From: Kitagawia praeruptora
Lineage: Eukaryota > Streptophyta > Magnoliopsida > Apiales > Apiaceae
Length of the DNA stretch: 64,000 bases
Direction of reading: 5' to 3'
Assembly (NCBI GenBank): GCA_037693485.1
Contig: CM075345.1
Span: 87,936,001 to 88,000,000, forward strand
The notes beneath the pieces are model-generated. The model did no database searches. It had not been told where the DNA came from and saw only the letters and a program-made list of their open reading frames with translations. This document shows positions 12,001 through 24,835 of the stretch, in pieces. The translations under genes and the position numbers were made by a program. Each line of letters opens with the position of its first letter. Position 1 is the stretch's first letter.

Positions 12001-14988
12001 AAATCAAATTGGAGCGACGTGCAACTAAAAAGGAAGATCGTGACGTCAGGTAAGGTCCATGGAATTACTTGGACGAGGTGCGAAGGATTTGTTCGCGGTT
12101 TCTGTTTTCTGCTAAGGACCAGAGGCAAGTTTATTTACACATACTCTATCGTTCAGAGTATACCTATTTTGAATTATATAAAATGTGCGGAAAAGGGTTT
12201 TCAATCCCTAATTGCGAGTTTTTAATCTTGTGCTCCTCCTTCCAAATCATTTTATCCTTGACTCTGCTAGCGATATTAAATTATTCTCGTGCAATAATCA
12301 AAACCCATGACTTATAATACTGTCGATGGACGGTGACATTCTTATGGTTCTACATCTCGATTTATATGTTGTATATTTATAAACTTTTGTAATGTGATAG
12401 AGGACTATATGTTATGGGGTATATATATAGATACATATACGTATATGGAACTACGTGGTAAAGGCTCCGAGGGTAGAGCGTGTATTGAGTTATCGAATTT
12501 AGCCCGCGTGTCGGGGCTATTTTGTATTGTATGTTTTCGAAAACCCGGGCAAAGCTTTTAAAAAGAATTTCACAATAATTAACCTAAAGGCAACATCACC
12601 AATAAACCAGTGTTTATTTAAGTAATAGATGCTCCTGAGAGCATTTACTAATTAAATAAACCTCATTCGCCTAATTAAATTTATTTAATTAGATGAATAT
12701 CGTTTTCAAAACGCTTTCTTTAAATCACTTTGTCCCGGAGAAATAATAAAACAATTTAATGGAGTGATTCTATCTAGTATATTATTTATCGGAGATAGTT
12801 TATTTTCAATACGGATTAAAGATATTCCAATGGTTATAAATTGGTTACTTTCAGCTTAAATCAGCTAGATTGATATCGATATATGTTACTTGAATGATTA
12901 TTAATTATTTCTTATTGACCGAGAGTCAGTAGTAATTATTTGATAAAGTGGATAAAGTTTGGAGACTACTGGAGAGATTGTGTCTTGATTTTGATTAGAA
13001 ACACTTCAAGAGTTGTACTTGGGTGTTTTGAGGTTATTAAATATTTCAGTATTAATAGTAAATATTATTTGAATATTACTTAATAAATGAATATTAATTT
13101 GAGTATTCTTTTAAAAAGGGATTATTGAATATTTATTATTTGTTACATAGTAGTCAAATATTTATTAAATACTCTAAGTGTTTTGAAGGTTATAAAATGC
13201 TATTTAAAGGTTGTCTAAGGACTTTCATAGTCATTTAAAATATTATATTTTGAATCTATCTAGGTAAGTCACTTTTCAAAGAACTTATATATATATGGAA
13301 TTACCCTGTTGTGGTTACAAGCTTTATGCGTACCATTTTCCATGTGTGATCATAAAACCCTGTGTCGAGATTGATATCGGTACAAGTGTATATCTATACT
13401 TGAACTCTTTTGAACTCAAAACATTTTCGAAAACCCGGTCAGGTTTTACTCTCTTGCTCGTTTTTCAAGAAATTATCGGTCGACTGAAGTCGAACTTCAA
13501 CTACTCAAGTTTTCTATCAAAATGATTTTGACAAGAAAAGAAAAAGGGGACTCTGGCAGGTGTGGGAATCGTTGACGAACGATTCCCGGGATGTGTAAGC
13601 GGCCGTGAGCCAGGCGGTCCATCAATTATTATTCCGGCCCATGTGTTGCCGAAGGATGATTACGGATGTAGTTTTCATCGAGGGTGATTACGGATGTAGT
13701 TTTCACTCAGGGATAGTTACGGATGTAGTTTCTATCCTTCTACCGGTAGAGAAGACCCGCGGATTATTGGACTTGGATGTGGCGACTGATCATCGTCAAT
13801 CCTTGTCAGGTTTTTATGTTTTCTTTAAGCCCCATCCTCCACTTTGGAAAAATACTCAAACACTGCTTCTTAGGCCTAAGTGCCAAGTAGCCGATAGTGT
13901 TTTCAATTTTGAAAGATGATGAATTCATGCAGTATCTAGAACTGCAAGATTATTCTAACAATAATGGCACGTGCTTGTGCATTTTTGCAATTATTCAAAA
14001 GATGAAAGATGGCTCATCGGTTATTGATGTTAAATCCCAAATGTTTTGCTTCAAGAGCTTTGACTCTCTTCCTATCAGTTATTTCGGAGTTTAACTTATC
14101 AAGTGGTTAAAGAACTTATACCCGGTACATGATGTTGTTCTGTAAGGTGTTTGATGGAAATGACATACTTATATGTATATGCTTTCAGATTGAGAAATAC
14201 TAAAAATGAAACCTTCTAATGGTTGGTTTGTATATGATAATAAGAAACTATCTTAGCAGCATATTGAACTGCATATTTTGAAAAGCTCCCTAAGGGGTTA
14301 TCAATACTATGAGGTATGGTATGTGGATAAGGTATGAGGATTACTATTGTTGACATGAACTTACTTTATTTATCTGACGTTACCCGAAATGTCATATATC
14401 CCCTATTGAGGTTTCATTGTTGTAAATATTTCGAAATTGATATTAAGTATCGTTATATTTCGAAAACTCCATGTGTATATTTATATATATTGTTGTGCTC
14501 TATTAATACTTGCTGGGCAATTCTTTCGCTCATACTTGCTTGTTTTAAATATTAACCTTTCAGAGGAAGGTAGATGTTTGAGGCTTATCTGCATGGCTCA
14601 GAAGAAGCAGGCAGTACGCCCTTATGAAGATGATATGATCCAGAAAAGCTATAGCTGGAATAAGTTATATGTAAGTACATTGATGTGTAATATATATTAC
14701 TTTGTACTGAGTAGTACTAGTTGCTGGTGTACTTCCCAACGAAGCTATACTAGTAGTATAAGATTTTTAAGACATAGTGCGATGTAATAGAATGGATGTA
14801 ATAAAGCTGTAAAGATTTTAGTTCTTGTTTCTAGCCCTATGACCTAAAAGATGCTTGGTGGTTGGGGTCGCAGAGTTATATTTCAGTTTTAATGGTTACA
14901 GATGGTTTAATGTTGTTAAACAAGTAATTTGATGTTAAGGATTTCCGCGTGACGACCAAATCCCTGACCCCGGATTTGGGGTGTTACA
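9099..14988 (+). repeat. LTR 2, middle, shared (5890 bp)
   Basis: Starts TGTAATAACCC and ends GGGGTGTTACA. The five-base length difference from LTR 1 is explained by (GA)11 instead of (GA)13 and one fewer T in an early T-run. By eye five substitutions are private to this copy, including C-to-T in the terminal GGGGCGTTACA. Confidence 0.93.
11216..11335 (+). repeat. 40-bp tandem repeat x3 in LTR 2
   Basis: Counterpart of the array at 3021-3140, with the same three copies. Confidence 0.92.
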
Positions 14989-14992
14989 GAAA

Positions 14993-15004
14993 TGGTATCA
15001 GAGC
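14993..15004 (+). other. Primer-binding site 2 (tRNA-iMet type)
   Basis: TGGTATCAGAGC, four bases after the LTR 2 end, identical to primer-binding site 1. Confidence 0.93.
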
Positions 15005-17280
15005 TTAGGTTATAGTAAACTAGAAACGAGAGTGAGTAGGAGTGGGTATAGTTATGTGAGAACGTCAGAACTCATGTAGAGTTCATGTTGGACTATTGGA
15101 TATAGTACCAATGATTAAGATAAGATTTTGAGGAATATGTTGAGGTAGACTTCACTTCTTGTGGTGATGGATGTCTGCTAAAGAACTCTTAGAGACAAGT
15201 GTTGGTTGGCAGGGGCATAGAGCGCCCGAGGCCTAAATTTAAGATGATTTTAGGGGATTCATGGAGGCAGTTATGTATTCCCCGAACTATAAGGAATTTC
15301 AATATGATGGTGAATGATAGAAAGATGACATCTAGTATTATGGCAAGGATGAGTTGAGATAGCATCCGTACTGTTAAAATTCCAAAAAGGGAAGCAAAAC
15401 AAGATCACTACGAAAGAATATTAGTCGAAGTTACGGGTATTAAATTTCTCGAGCCTAAGAGGGTTTTAGGTAATATTACAAATGGAGGGGTGGATAGACA
15501 CCGATTGTTTCAATTGATTGTAGAGACAAATGGCAAAGTTGAGGTTTGTCAATAAAGACGAGATATATTTTAAGAATCAAGACGGACTGAGAAAGTCTGA
15601 GAGAGACTAGTACGAAGGTTGTTATGCCAAAAAGGGGTAAGCTTAAGTTGCACACGGAATTGTCATGAGGACAGGAACATGTGGTATAAATACGGTTATA
15701 ATGGTGACTGGATCTAAGTATGTATTTCCAGCAATGTTCCAGAATATCGCCCACTCGACACGTGGAATTCGTCGTTGCTAGGGGCGACACCGGTATCGAA
15801 GTCTTCTCGAAGAATAGAACGCTTGCGTGAAATGCTTGCGCCGAGTCGAATAGAACTCCTTAATATCGTAAAATGCCGATGGTTGAATGTCTAGCGACTA
15901 TTACGAGTCGACGATGACGTCGGTTATCGAGCACCTTAGGGTGTGCGTGGAAAAGAAGAGCGCTACAATCGAACAATTATCCGTCAGAGGAGCCGACATG
16001 AAAGGCATCCGTGGAGACCTTGGCATTACCCTCCTCAATTATGAATCATTTTGATTACTTCCCCAGTCTGAGTTATTTGATATCTCCCCATTTGAAACTT
16101 ATGTTTATTATCTCCCCAATGTGAATTATTTGACACATCCCCGTGCATAAATTATTTGGATTACCTCCCTAATCTATTACCTATCTTGACATCTCTCCAA
16201 GAGAGAATTTTGATAAAGAATATACTCCCTCTTCGAAGTTGTTTTATTATACTCATGTTAAACCATATTGGTTTCAATTTTGCTAGAAGCTGTCATTATA
16301 CCTACTTTCAGATTTATGAGGCCCTATCGATTGATGAAATTTAAATTCCCACTTTTCTTCAAATATTGGATAATCCTATGGTGCTACAGCACCACTTGCT
16401 TGTTGTATACCAGTATCTTTCTGGTTATCCTTTTCCTTGGAAATTGCACCTTGGAATCTGATCAATTTTAATCCAGGGTGTCCACTTGAGAATTATTTGT
16501 CGAAAGACGATAATTATTATCTTCACTTCGAATTGCTTTCATACTTCTCAGCTTCCACTGAGACGAACAACCCTATACTTATGGGGGACACAAGGGCTAT
16601 CTGTCTGTGTGATAGAAGCCTGACGGGACGCCGTCACTTGTTAGTTGTGAAATACAAGAAGGCTAACTACCTTTAGTAATGTCTCAACTGAGACACGCAA
16701 CGTGAGTTCTCTTGATCATATTGATCTCTCGGTAAATTCCCATATCTCAAATAAGGTTGACTTTAACACTCATAACTTTATGATCACCAGTGTGTAACAA
16801 TTGCCTTGATATGACAGCTATCTTTTCGAAGTTTCATCATTCTTATTATCTCTAATAAATTTGAAGGGGATGCCAACCAGGTCGGCCAAGTCGTAAATTT
16901 GCTGATCAAAACTGGATTCGAACGGAATCGCCAAGAGCAAGAGCGAATCCCAAGGTGAATAGAATATCAGTGACGTATCAATAGAATTAGTGCATTCTCT
17001 CTCTCAAGAATGTCATGTTAATAGAGTCAGTGAACTCTCTCTCTTAAGGATAGTATAATAATAGAAAGTTGGGCAAAACGTATATGTGAAAGGAATAATG
17101 GTGGGTTATAAGACTCCAGCGATAATAGTGTCAGATAGAGAATCGAGGTTTGAATTGAGATATTGGAGAAGTTGTTTACGAAGAGACACTATCTCCTGTT
17201 TTGCAGAATAAGTGTTGATGATAAGAGAGTTAAGGAATCCCAGTAGTGGCCTTAGCTGATTCCGTGGACGGAATCCTTTT

Positions 17281-17293
17281 AAGGAGGGTAGAC
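17281..17293 (+). other. Polypurine tract 2
   Basis: AAGGAGGGTAGAC directly before the TG of LTR 3, identical to polypurine tract 1. Confidence 0.8.
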
Positions 17294-20200
17294 TGTAATA
17301 ACCCGGATTTTTCAAGAAATGATTTTATTATTATTTCAATAATAGTAATGTTTTCCTAAAATGAGGAGGAATTTTTTTTTATTTTAATATTCAATTATTT
17401 AATTATTTTCGGTTAAGTGGAGCCTGGTGCTCCTATTTACAATTTTATTGACTGAGTAGATACCTCGAGTCAATAGTTTATTTATGCAAAGATTAATTTT
17501 GGAATGTTTATTCAGTAAAGATTTTATTTTAAATTATTGAATAATTTAGAGATTTTAAAATCCTTAGAAAATGTTTATTTTAATTATTTGAGGATTTGTA
17601 GAAATTACTTGATTAATATATAAAATCAAGAATTTGAGATTTTACTAAAACAATAGTGTTTGTAGTATTTTTATAAAGCCCCGTAAATTGTGAATTATGA
17701 ATCACAATTATTATTTTTATGATTTGTTTTTTTTAAATTATTAATATTTGTAAAATGCATATCAATTTAGAAAATTTAGATTTAATTCTAATTCTTTCGC
17801 CAAAAGTCTTTAAAAATATTCTAGTATTTAATTATGCTAAAAAAATTTTATTTTTACAAATTAGAGTTATTAGTGTAAAATATTAATTAAAGTGTGTAGT
17901 AATTAAATGTATCGCTTTTTAAATTGTGTTGGGCTTGAGGCCCATTAGGTTTTCAACACAGCTCATATACATACCAGATACGCACATAAAAACACACACA
18001 GCCGCACAAACAAGAACGACGGGGAGAGAAAAGAGATTGGGAAGAGAAGAGAGAGAGAGAGAGAGAGAGAGAAGGAGATGATGAAGGAGGATCATCCTCC
18101 CTCTTTTCTACAATTCAAAGTCAGCCAAGGGAGAGGAGAGGAAGGAGTGAAGGCTTGCTTGTTTCGGCCATGGAAGAAGATGAAGGTGGAGAAGATGATG
18201 AATAGTGGTGTTCTTGAGTTTTGGTTGATTAAAGAGGTATAAAATCTTTGTTTCAAACTTTGATTTTGTGTTTAATTAACGAGCATAAGTAGTAGTAGTT
18301 AGCAGATTTTCAAGGTTTCTAAGAGTATATTATTGTTTAGTAGTGTTTAATAAATGAATTGATGAAGTGGGTTTGTTTAGAGTAGTATGCAAAACTGTCC
18401 AGAATTTTTCAGGGCCTGCCCTGTTTTTGCAAGTGAATTTCGAACCATTTGTGCTCTTTTCTGGGCAGTAGTGTCTTCATAAAAGTTGTTCTATTTAGAG
18501 TCTAGTTTGTGTAGGAGAAAACGGTGCGTCGTTTGAGTTAACGAGTAAGGAGAAAACGACGTTTTAGTGAAACCCACGCAGGACACCCGAACCTCTCGGG
18601 ATTCGCACTTTGGAATTATGTTTCACCTAGTTAAAATCTGTAAATTGGATTGATACTTTTATTCAGGATAAAAGAATGAATTAGAAAGATTTTAGAAAAA
18701 GATTTGGGTAAAAATATTGATTTTTCAATTTATTAAAATTGTTTGAATGTCACTGTGTTGGAAGAAACTGCTCTGTTCTTGAGTTGTATTTGGATGGGTA
18801 ATTGTCCTAGATGAACTATGTTTTTTCAGACTAAAAGTTTTATGGTGTGAAGATATTATCTTCAGTTTTGGAATCCCAGAGGTCTTGGAGGCAAAGATTA
18901 ATTTTTCAATTTATGAGAATTTTTAGAATGCAAGGTGCGCGGATTTAATGAACAGTTTATGTGTTGAGTTTGGAATAATGATTCACCTAGTTAGAAAATG
19001 GTATTGAATTGGAAACTTTTATGAGATCTTTATTTGATATTCAGAAAGAAGCCCATAAAATTTGGTGATTTATGATTAATGTTTGGATTTATTAAAAATA
19101 TTGGAGTATTAATAATTTGGATTATTTTTGGGTTTAATTGTGAGTCCGATTAAATATTCGGGTTAGTTGTCAAGTAATTGTTAAGTGCTAATTGCTAATT
19201 GTTAGTTTCCAAATTGTAATTTTTAAATTGTTAAGTGCTAAGTGCTAAGTGCTAAGTGCTAATTGTTATTGTCATATGAGGTATAGTTATAAGAGTTGGC
19301 TTATCGGTAAATGTTTATGTGCTAAATGGTATAAGTCGGGTCGTAGTAATTGTTAGAAGTCATAAGTGCCAACTACGTGGTGTTGGCTTAAATGTGGATA
19401 AACTTAGTTTACTTTTCCTTATGTGCTAGTTGCCGCATGTCTGGGCGGGTACTTTTCCTTATGTGCTAGTTGCCGCATGTCTGGGCGGGTACTTTTCCTT
19501 ATGTGCTAGTTGCCGCATGTCTGGGCGGGTACTTTTCTTATATGTTTACTTTTATGTTGCTGCAAGTTGAGGCAGCTTTTAATTTATCAAAAGCAGGGTT
19601 ATAAATTGTTTTGTTGGCATGGAGGGGCTGAGCCCATAGTCCGATAAACGAATACTACATGCCGAAATTTTCTAAAAATCCCCTGCATTTTAATTTATTT
19701 AACTTATTTGATTTCAAGGGTTTAAAGGTATAATTTGGGTGTTAACTGTTTATGTGTATATGTGTTAAGTGAATTAATTCGAGGATTATGTGCTAATTCG
19801 AGGATTAAATGTGTCTTGAAGATTAAATGGGTATTATGAGTCTTTATCGAGGGCTAAGTATGTTTTGAGGATTATTTGTTAATTAACTTGTGACAAGAGT
19901 ATGTCAATAGTATTATGGTCAAAAGTGTTAAGTGGAGTTTTGACTAAGTGTTATAACTGTGTAGTGTTATGATGTGTTAGTACTAGGAAATGTTCACTTT
20001 ATATAAGGGGACTCTTCCCGTGTTGTTTGCTATTACTAAATGTCTTATGTGCATTAAGTGCTATTAGAGTAGTCAACTATAGGGAGGACACCTATAATTT
20101 GACTTTATGATTATTTAGTGATAATTCCGAGTTGTGTCTACTCGATATACGTGGTATGACTGACACGTACTCGTAACCATTTCAGTACCATTAGGGCGAA

Positions 20201-23186
20201 ATCAAATTGGAGCGACGTGCAACTAAAAAGGAAGATCGTGACGTCAGGTAAGGTCCATGGAATTACTTGGACGAGGTGCGAAGGATTTGTTCGCGGTTTC
20301 TGTTTTCTGCTAAGGACCAGAGGCAAGTTTATTTACACATACTCTATCGTTCAGAGTATACCTATTTTGAATTATATAAAATGTACGGAAAAGGGTTTTC
20401 AATCCCTAATTGCGAGTTTTTAATCTTGTGCTCCTCCTTCCAAATCATTTTATCCTTGACTCTGCTAGCGATATTAAATTATTCTCGTGCAATAATCAAA
20501 ACCCATGACTTATAATACTGTCGATGGACGGTGACATTCTTATGGTTCTACATCTCGATTTATATGTTGTATATTTATAAACTTTTGTAATGTGATAGAG
20601 GACTATATGTTATGGGGTATATATATAGATACATATACGTATATGGAACTACGTGGTAAAGGCTCCGAGGGTAGAGCGTGTATTGAGTTATCGAATTTAG
20701 CCCGCGTGTCGGGGCTATTTTGTATTGTATGTTTTCGAAAACCCGGGCAAAGCTTTTAAAAAGAATTTCACAATAATTAACCTAAAGGCAACATCACCAA
20801 TAAACCAGTGTTTATTTAAGTAATAGATGCTCCTGAGAGCATTTACTAATTAAATAAACCTCATTCGCCTAATTAAATTTATTTAATTAGATGAATATCG
20901 TTTTCAAAACGCTTTCTTTAAATCACTTTGTCCCGGAGAAATAATAAAACAATTTAATGGAGTGATTCTATCTAGTATATTATTTATCGGAGATAGTTTA
21001 TTTTCAATACGGATTAAAGATATTCCAATGGTTATAAATTGGTTACTTTCAGCTTAAACCAGCTAGATTGATATCGATATATGTTACTTGAATGATTATT
21101 AATTATTTCTTATTGACCGAGAGTCAGTAGTAATTATTTGATAAAGTGGATAAAGTTTGGAGACTACTGGAGAGATTGTGTCTTGATTTTGATTAGAAAC
21201 ACTTCAAGAGTTGTACTTGGGTGTTTTGAGGTTATTAAATATTTCAGTATTAATAGTAAATATTATTTGAATATTACTTAATAAATGAATATTAATTTGA
21301 GTATTCTTTTAAAAAGGGATTATTGAATATTTATTATTTGTTACATAGTAGTCAAATATTTATTAAATACTCTAAGTGTTTTGAAGGTTATAAAACGCTA
21401 TTTAAAGGTTGTCTAAGGACTTTCATAGTCATTTAAAATATTATATTTTGAATCTATCTAGGTAAGTCACTTTTCAAAGAACTTATATATATATGGAATT
21501 ACCCTGTTGTGGTTACAAGCTTTATGCGTACCATTTTCCATGTGTGATCATAAAACCCTGTGTCGAGATTGATATCGGTACAAGTGTATATCTATACTTG
21601 AACTCTTTTGAACTCAAAACATTTTCGAAAACCCGGTCAGGTTTTACTCTCTTGCTCGTTTTTCAAGAAATTATCGGTCGACTGAAGTCGAACTTCAACT
21701 ACTCAAGTTTTCTATCAAAATGATTTTGACAAGAAAAGAAAAAGGGGACTCTGGCAGGTGTGGGAATCGTTGACGAACGATTCCCGGGATGTGTAAGCGG
21801 CCGTGAGCCAGGCGGTCCATCAATTATTATTCCGGCCCATGTGTTGCCGAAGGATGATTACGGATGTAGTTTTCATCGAGGGTGATTACGGATGTAGTTT
21901 TCACTCAGGGATAGTTACGGATGTAGTTTCTATCCTTCTACCGGTAGAGAAGACCCGCGGATTATTGGACTTGGATGTGGCGACTGATCATCGTCAATCC
22001 TTGTCAGGTTTTTATGTTTTCTTTAAGCCCCATCCTCCACTTTGGAAAAATACTCAAACACTGCTTCTTAGGCCTAAGTGCCAAGTAGCCGATAGTGTTT
22101 TCAATTTTGAAAGATGATGAATTCATGCAGTATCTAGAACTGCAAGATTATTCTAACAATAATGGCACGTGCTTGTGCATTTTTGCAATTATTCAAAAGA
22201 TGAAAGATGGCTCATCGGTTATTGATGTTAAATCCCAAATGTTTTGCTTCAAGAGCTTTGACTCTCTTCCTATCAGTTATTTCGGAGTTTAACTTATCAA
22301 GTGGTTAAAGAACTTATACCCGGTACATGATGTTGTTCTGTAAGGTGTTTGATGGAAATGACATACTTATATGTATATGCTTTCAGATTGAGAAATACTA
22401 AAAATGAAACCTTCTAATGGTTGGTTTGTATATGATAATAAGAAACTATCTTAGCAGCATATTGAACTGCATATTTTGAAAAGCTCCCTAAGGGGTTATC
22501 AATACTATGAGGTATGGTATGTGGATAAGGTATGAGGATTACTATTGTTGACATGAACTTACTTTATTTATCTGACGTTACCCGAAATGTCATATATCCC
22601 CTACTAAGGTTTCATTGTTGTAAATATTTCGAAATTGATATTAAGTATCGTTATATTTCGAAAACTCCATGTGTATATTTATATATATTGTTGTGCTCTA
22701 TTAATACTTGCTGGGCAATTCTTTCGCTCATACTTGCTTGTTTTAAATATTAACCTTTCAGAGGAAGGTAGATGTTTGAGGCTTATCTGCATGGCTCAGA
22801 AGAAGCAGGCAGTACGCCCTTATGAAGATGATATGATCCAGAAAAGCTATAGCTGGAATAAGTTATATGTAAGTACATTGATGTGTAATATATATTACTT
22901 TGTACTGAGTAGTACTAGTTGCTGGTGTACTTCCCAACGAAGCTATACTAGTAGTATAAGATTTTTAAGACATAGTGCGATGTAATAGAATGGATGTAAT
23001 AAAGCTGTAAAGATTTTAGTTCTTGTTTCTAGCCCTATGACCTAAAAGATGCTTGGTGGTTGGGGTCGCAGAGTTATATTTCAGTTTTAATGGTTACAGA
23101 TGGTTTAATGTTGTTAAACAGGTAATTTGATGTTAAGGATTTCCGCGTGACGACCAAATCCCTGACCCCGGATTTGGGGCGTTACA
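17294..23186 (+). repeat. LTR 3 (5893 bp)
   Basis: Starts TGTAATAACCC, ends GGGGCGTTACA and is followed by the ATCCC duplication. It has (GA)12. By eye five substitutions are private to this copy, for example G to A in ATGTGCGG at about 20385 and T to C in TAAAATGCT at about 21395. Confidence 0.93.
19414..19533 (+). repeat. 40-bp tandem repeat x3 in LTR 3
   Basis: Counterpart of the array at 3021-3140, with the same three copies. Confidence 0.92.
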
Positions 23187-23191
23187 ATCCC
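23187..23191. repeat. Right target-site duplication (ATCCC) of the tandem LARD
   Basis: Matches 894-898. The host gag frame continues from the next base. Confidence 0.95.
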
Positions 23192-24346
23192 AATTTCAGC
23201 TGGAGCAATAATCAAAATACTCAACAATCTTATCAGCAAGCGAAGCCATTCAATCAAGGCTATCAACAGCCTTATGCTCCAAGGACACCATATCAACCTC
23301 CTGGATTTCAGCAGCAACAGCCCCAGGCTCATATGGGGCAATCATCTAATGATAAATCAGATGAAGTGTGGATAGCGGTAAAGAACCTACAAGCTGGCCA
23401 GAAAGTCTTGGAAACCCAGTTAGGACAGATTGCAAGTGCCTTATTTAGTAGGCCTCAAGGAACTCTTCCTAGTGATACGGAAGCAAATCCAGGTAGGAGG
23501 GACAACAAGGAGCAGGTGAATGCAGTGACTTTGAGATCGGGAAAGGTTACATCAGATCCTAAATCAGCCACTAAAGAAGATGAAGAAGTGCAGAATCAGC
23601 AAGTTGAAAAATCTGCAGTGCCCGAAATTGAGAAATCTGACTTAGTAGCTGATGAGCTAGATGGTGAAGTAGAGAAGAGCAAGGAACCTGTTAAAGCTTC
23701 TCCGGAGCAGTCTATAAAGAATACTCAGATCTATCCTCCTCCTCCATATCCTAGAAGACTTCAGAAGCAGAATTTGGACAAGAAGTTCGCTAAGTTCTTA
23801 GAGGTATACAAGAAGTTGCAGATTAACATTCCTTTTGCGGAAGCTCTTGAACAGATGCCGAGTTATGCCAAGTTCATGAAAGGTATTCTTTCTCGTAAAT
23901 TAAAGCTCGATGAATTAGAGACCGTGGCTCTAACGGAGGAGTGTAGTGCCATTCTGCAACAGAAGTTACCACCTAAGCTTAAAGATTCGGGAAGTTTCAC
24001 CATCCCTTGTACTATTGGCAATCTTTCTTTCAGCAAGTGTTTGTGTGATTTGGGAGCTAGCATTAATCTCATGCCCTTGTCTGTTTTCATGCAACTTGGT
24101 CTACCGGAGCCGAAACCAACTAACATCTCTTTGCAGTTGGCTGATCGATCTATCACGTATCCGAGGGGTATAGTGGACGATGTCTTGGTGAAGGTTGATA
24201 AGCTCATATTTCCTGCTGATTTTGTTATCTTGGATTTTGAAGAAGATAAGAAGATTCCCATAATCTTGGGAAGACCATTCTTGGCTACAGGAAAGACTTT
24301 AATTGATGTGCAAAAAGGAGAGCTTACAATGAGGGTGCAAGATTAG
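23192..24346 (+). pseudogene. Gag C-terminus and aspartic protease of the host Ty3/gypsy element
   Basis: Continues the gag frame of 2-898 in the same phase after the insertion. The first part is Q/P/N-rich (about 23192-23350), followed by an acidic, K/E-rich linker (23500-23720) and a PPPPYPRRLQK motif, as in Athila/Tat-type gag-pro. The retropepsin active site appears as DLGASINLMP from 24047, and the second protease motif IILGRPFLAT starts at 24260. This enzyme cuts the gag polyprotein. The frame ends at TAG 24344-24346. Coding-like sequence continues in the same phase beyond it, so the stop looks like a late C-to-T change of a CAG codon. The open frame begins by chance inside the LTR at 23147; those first codons are not gag. 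Confidence 0.85.
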
Positions 24347-24835
24347 AGTGTCACCTTTAATGTGTTCAGGGCCATGAAATTTCCAACAGAGGATGAAGAG
24401 TATTGCAGTGTTGAAATAGTTGATACGGGTCAGAGAAAGAAGTTTGATCAGTTGGTAAGTGAAAAATCAGACACGCACATGCTAAAGCAGCACTTCAGTG
24501 AGTCCATTGACAGTTCTTTAGTTCGAGATCTCTCGAATGTCAAGCTCGGAAAACTTCCATCTCATTTGAGGTATGTCATTTTGAATGATGAGTTAGTGAT
24601 TTTTGAAGAGGGTCACGATAATGTGTTAAGAAGGTGGATCATGGATGATGAGGTAGAGGAGTGTTCTTATCAATCAACTGTGAAGCAAAAGCACCTTAGA
24701 GGTGTGAAGAAGAAAAAGAAAAAGTTGATTGGAGGAAGAGGTAAAGTGAAGTTTGATAGCAAGAAGGTTGTCAGACAATGGGTGAATGGTCCTTCTGCTA
24801 AGGACAAGTCGAATGCAATCTTCGAGCCACCATGA
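24347..24835 (+). pseudogene. Post-protease region, in frame after a TAG stop; polymerase missing
   Basis: In the same phase as gag-protease. It opens VTFNVFRAMKFP, as expected just after the protease in Athila/Tat-type elements, and contains KLGKLPSHLRYVIL, resembling the linker that normally leads into reverse transcriptase. It then passes straight into a basic tail (KKKKKKLIGGRGK, then VVRQWVNG) and stops at 24833-24835. No reverse transcriptase, RNase H or integrase motif is present. It is read as an internal deletion that makes the element non-autonomous. Whether the tail comes from the old integrase end is inference. Confidence 0.65.

Larger units (their letters stand above)
14989..17293 (+). 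mobile_element. Internal region 2 of the LARD (2305 bp, non-coding)
   Basis: Same length and layout as internal region 1. Differences seen by eye: G to A at about 15582, 15831 and 17077, and C to T at about 16259 and 16299. No coding frame is recognisable. Confidence 0.9.
899..23186 (+). mobile_element. Tandem giant-LTR non-autonomous retrotransposon (LARD-like): LTR-int-LTR-int-LTR
   Basis: Three near-identical 5.89-kb direct repeats begin TGTAATAACCC and end GTTACA. They alternate with two near-identical 2305-bp internal regions. Each internal region starts with a TGGTATCAGAGC primer-binding site and ends with a purine tract. The outer ends are flanked by ATCCC; no duplication separates the units, so the middle LTR is shared. 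No gag, protease, reverse transcriptase or integrase frame is visible on either strand; the longest open frames are about 100 codons and unlike known proteins. The element must therefore borrow enzymes from an autonomous relative. The TGTAA...TTACA ends and the Met-type binding site fit Ty3/gypsy elements, but the donor lineage is inferred. LTRs more than twice as long as the internal region are unusual. Confidence 0.92.

Noticed and set aside
23863..24261. 132-codon minus-strand frame
   Set aside because: Shadow of the gag-protease frame on the other strand.
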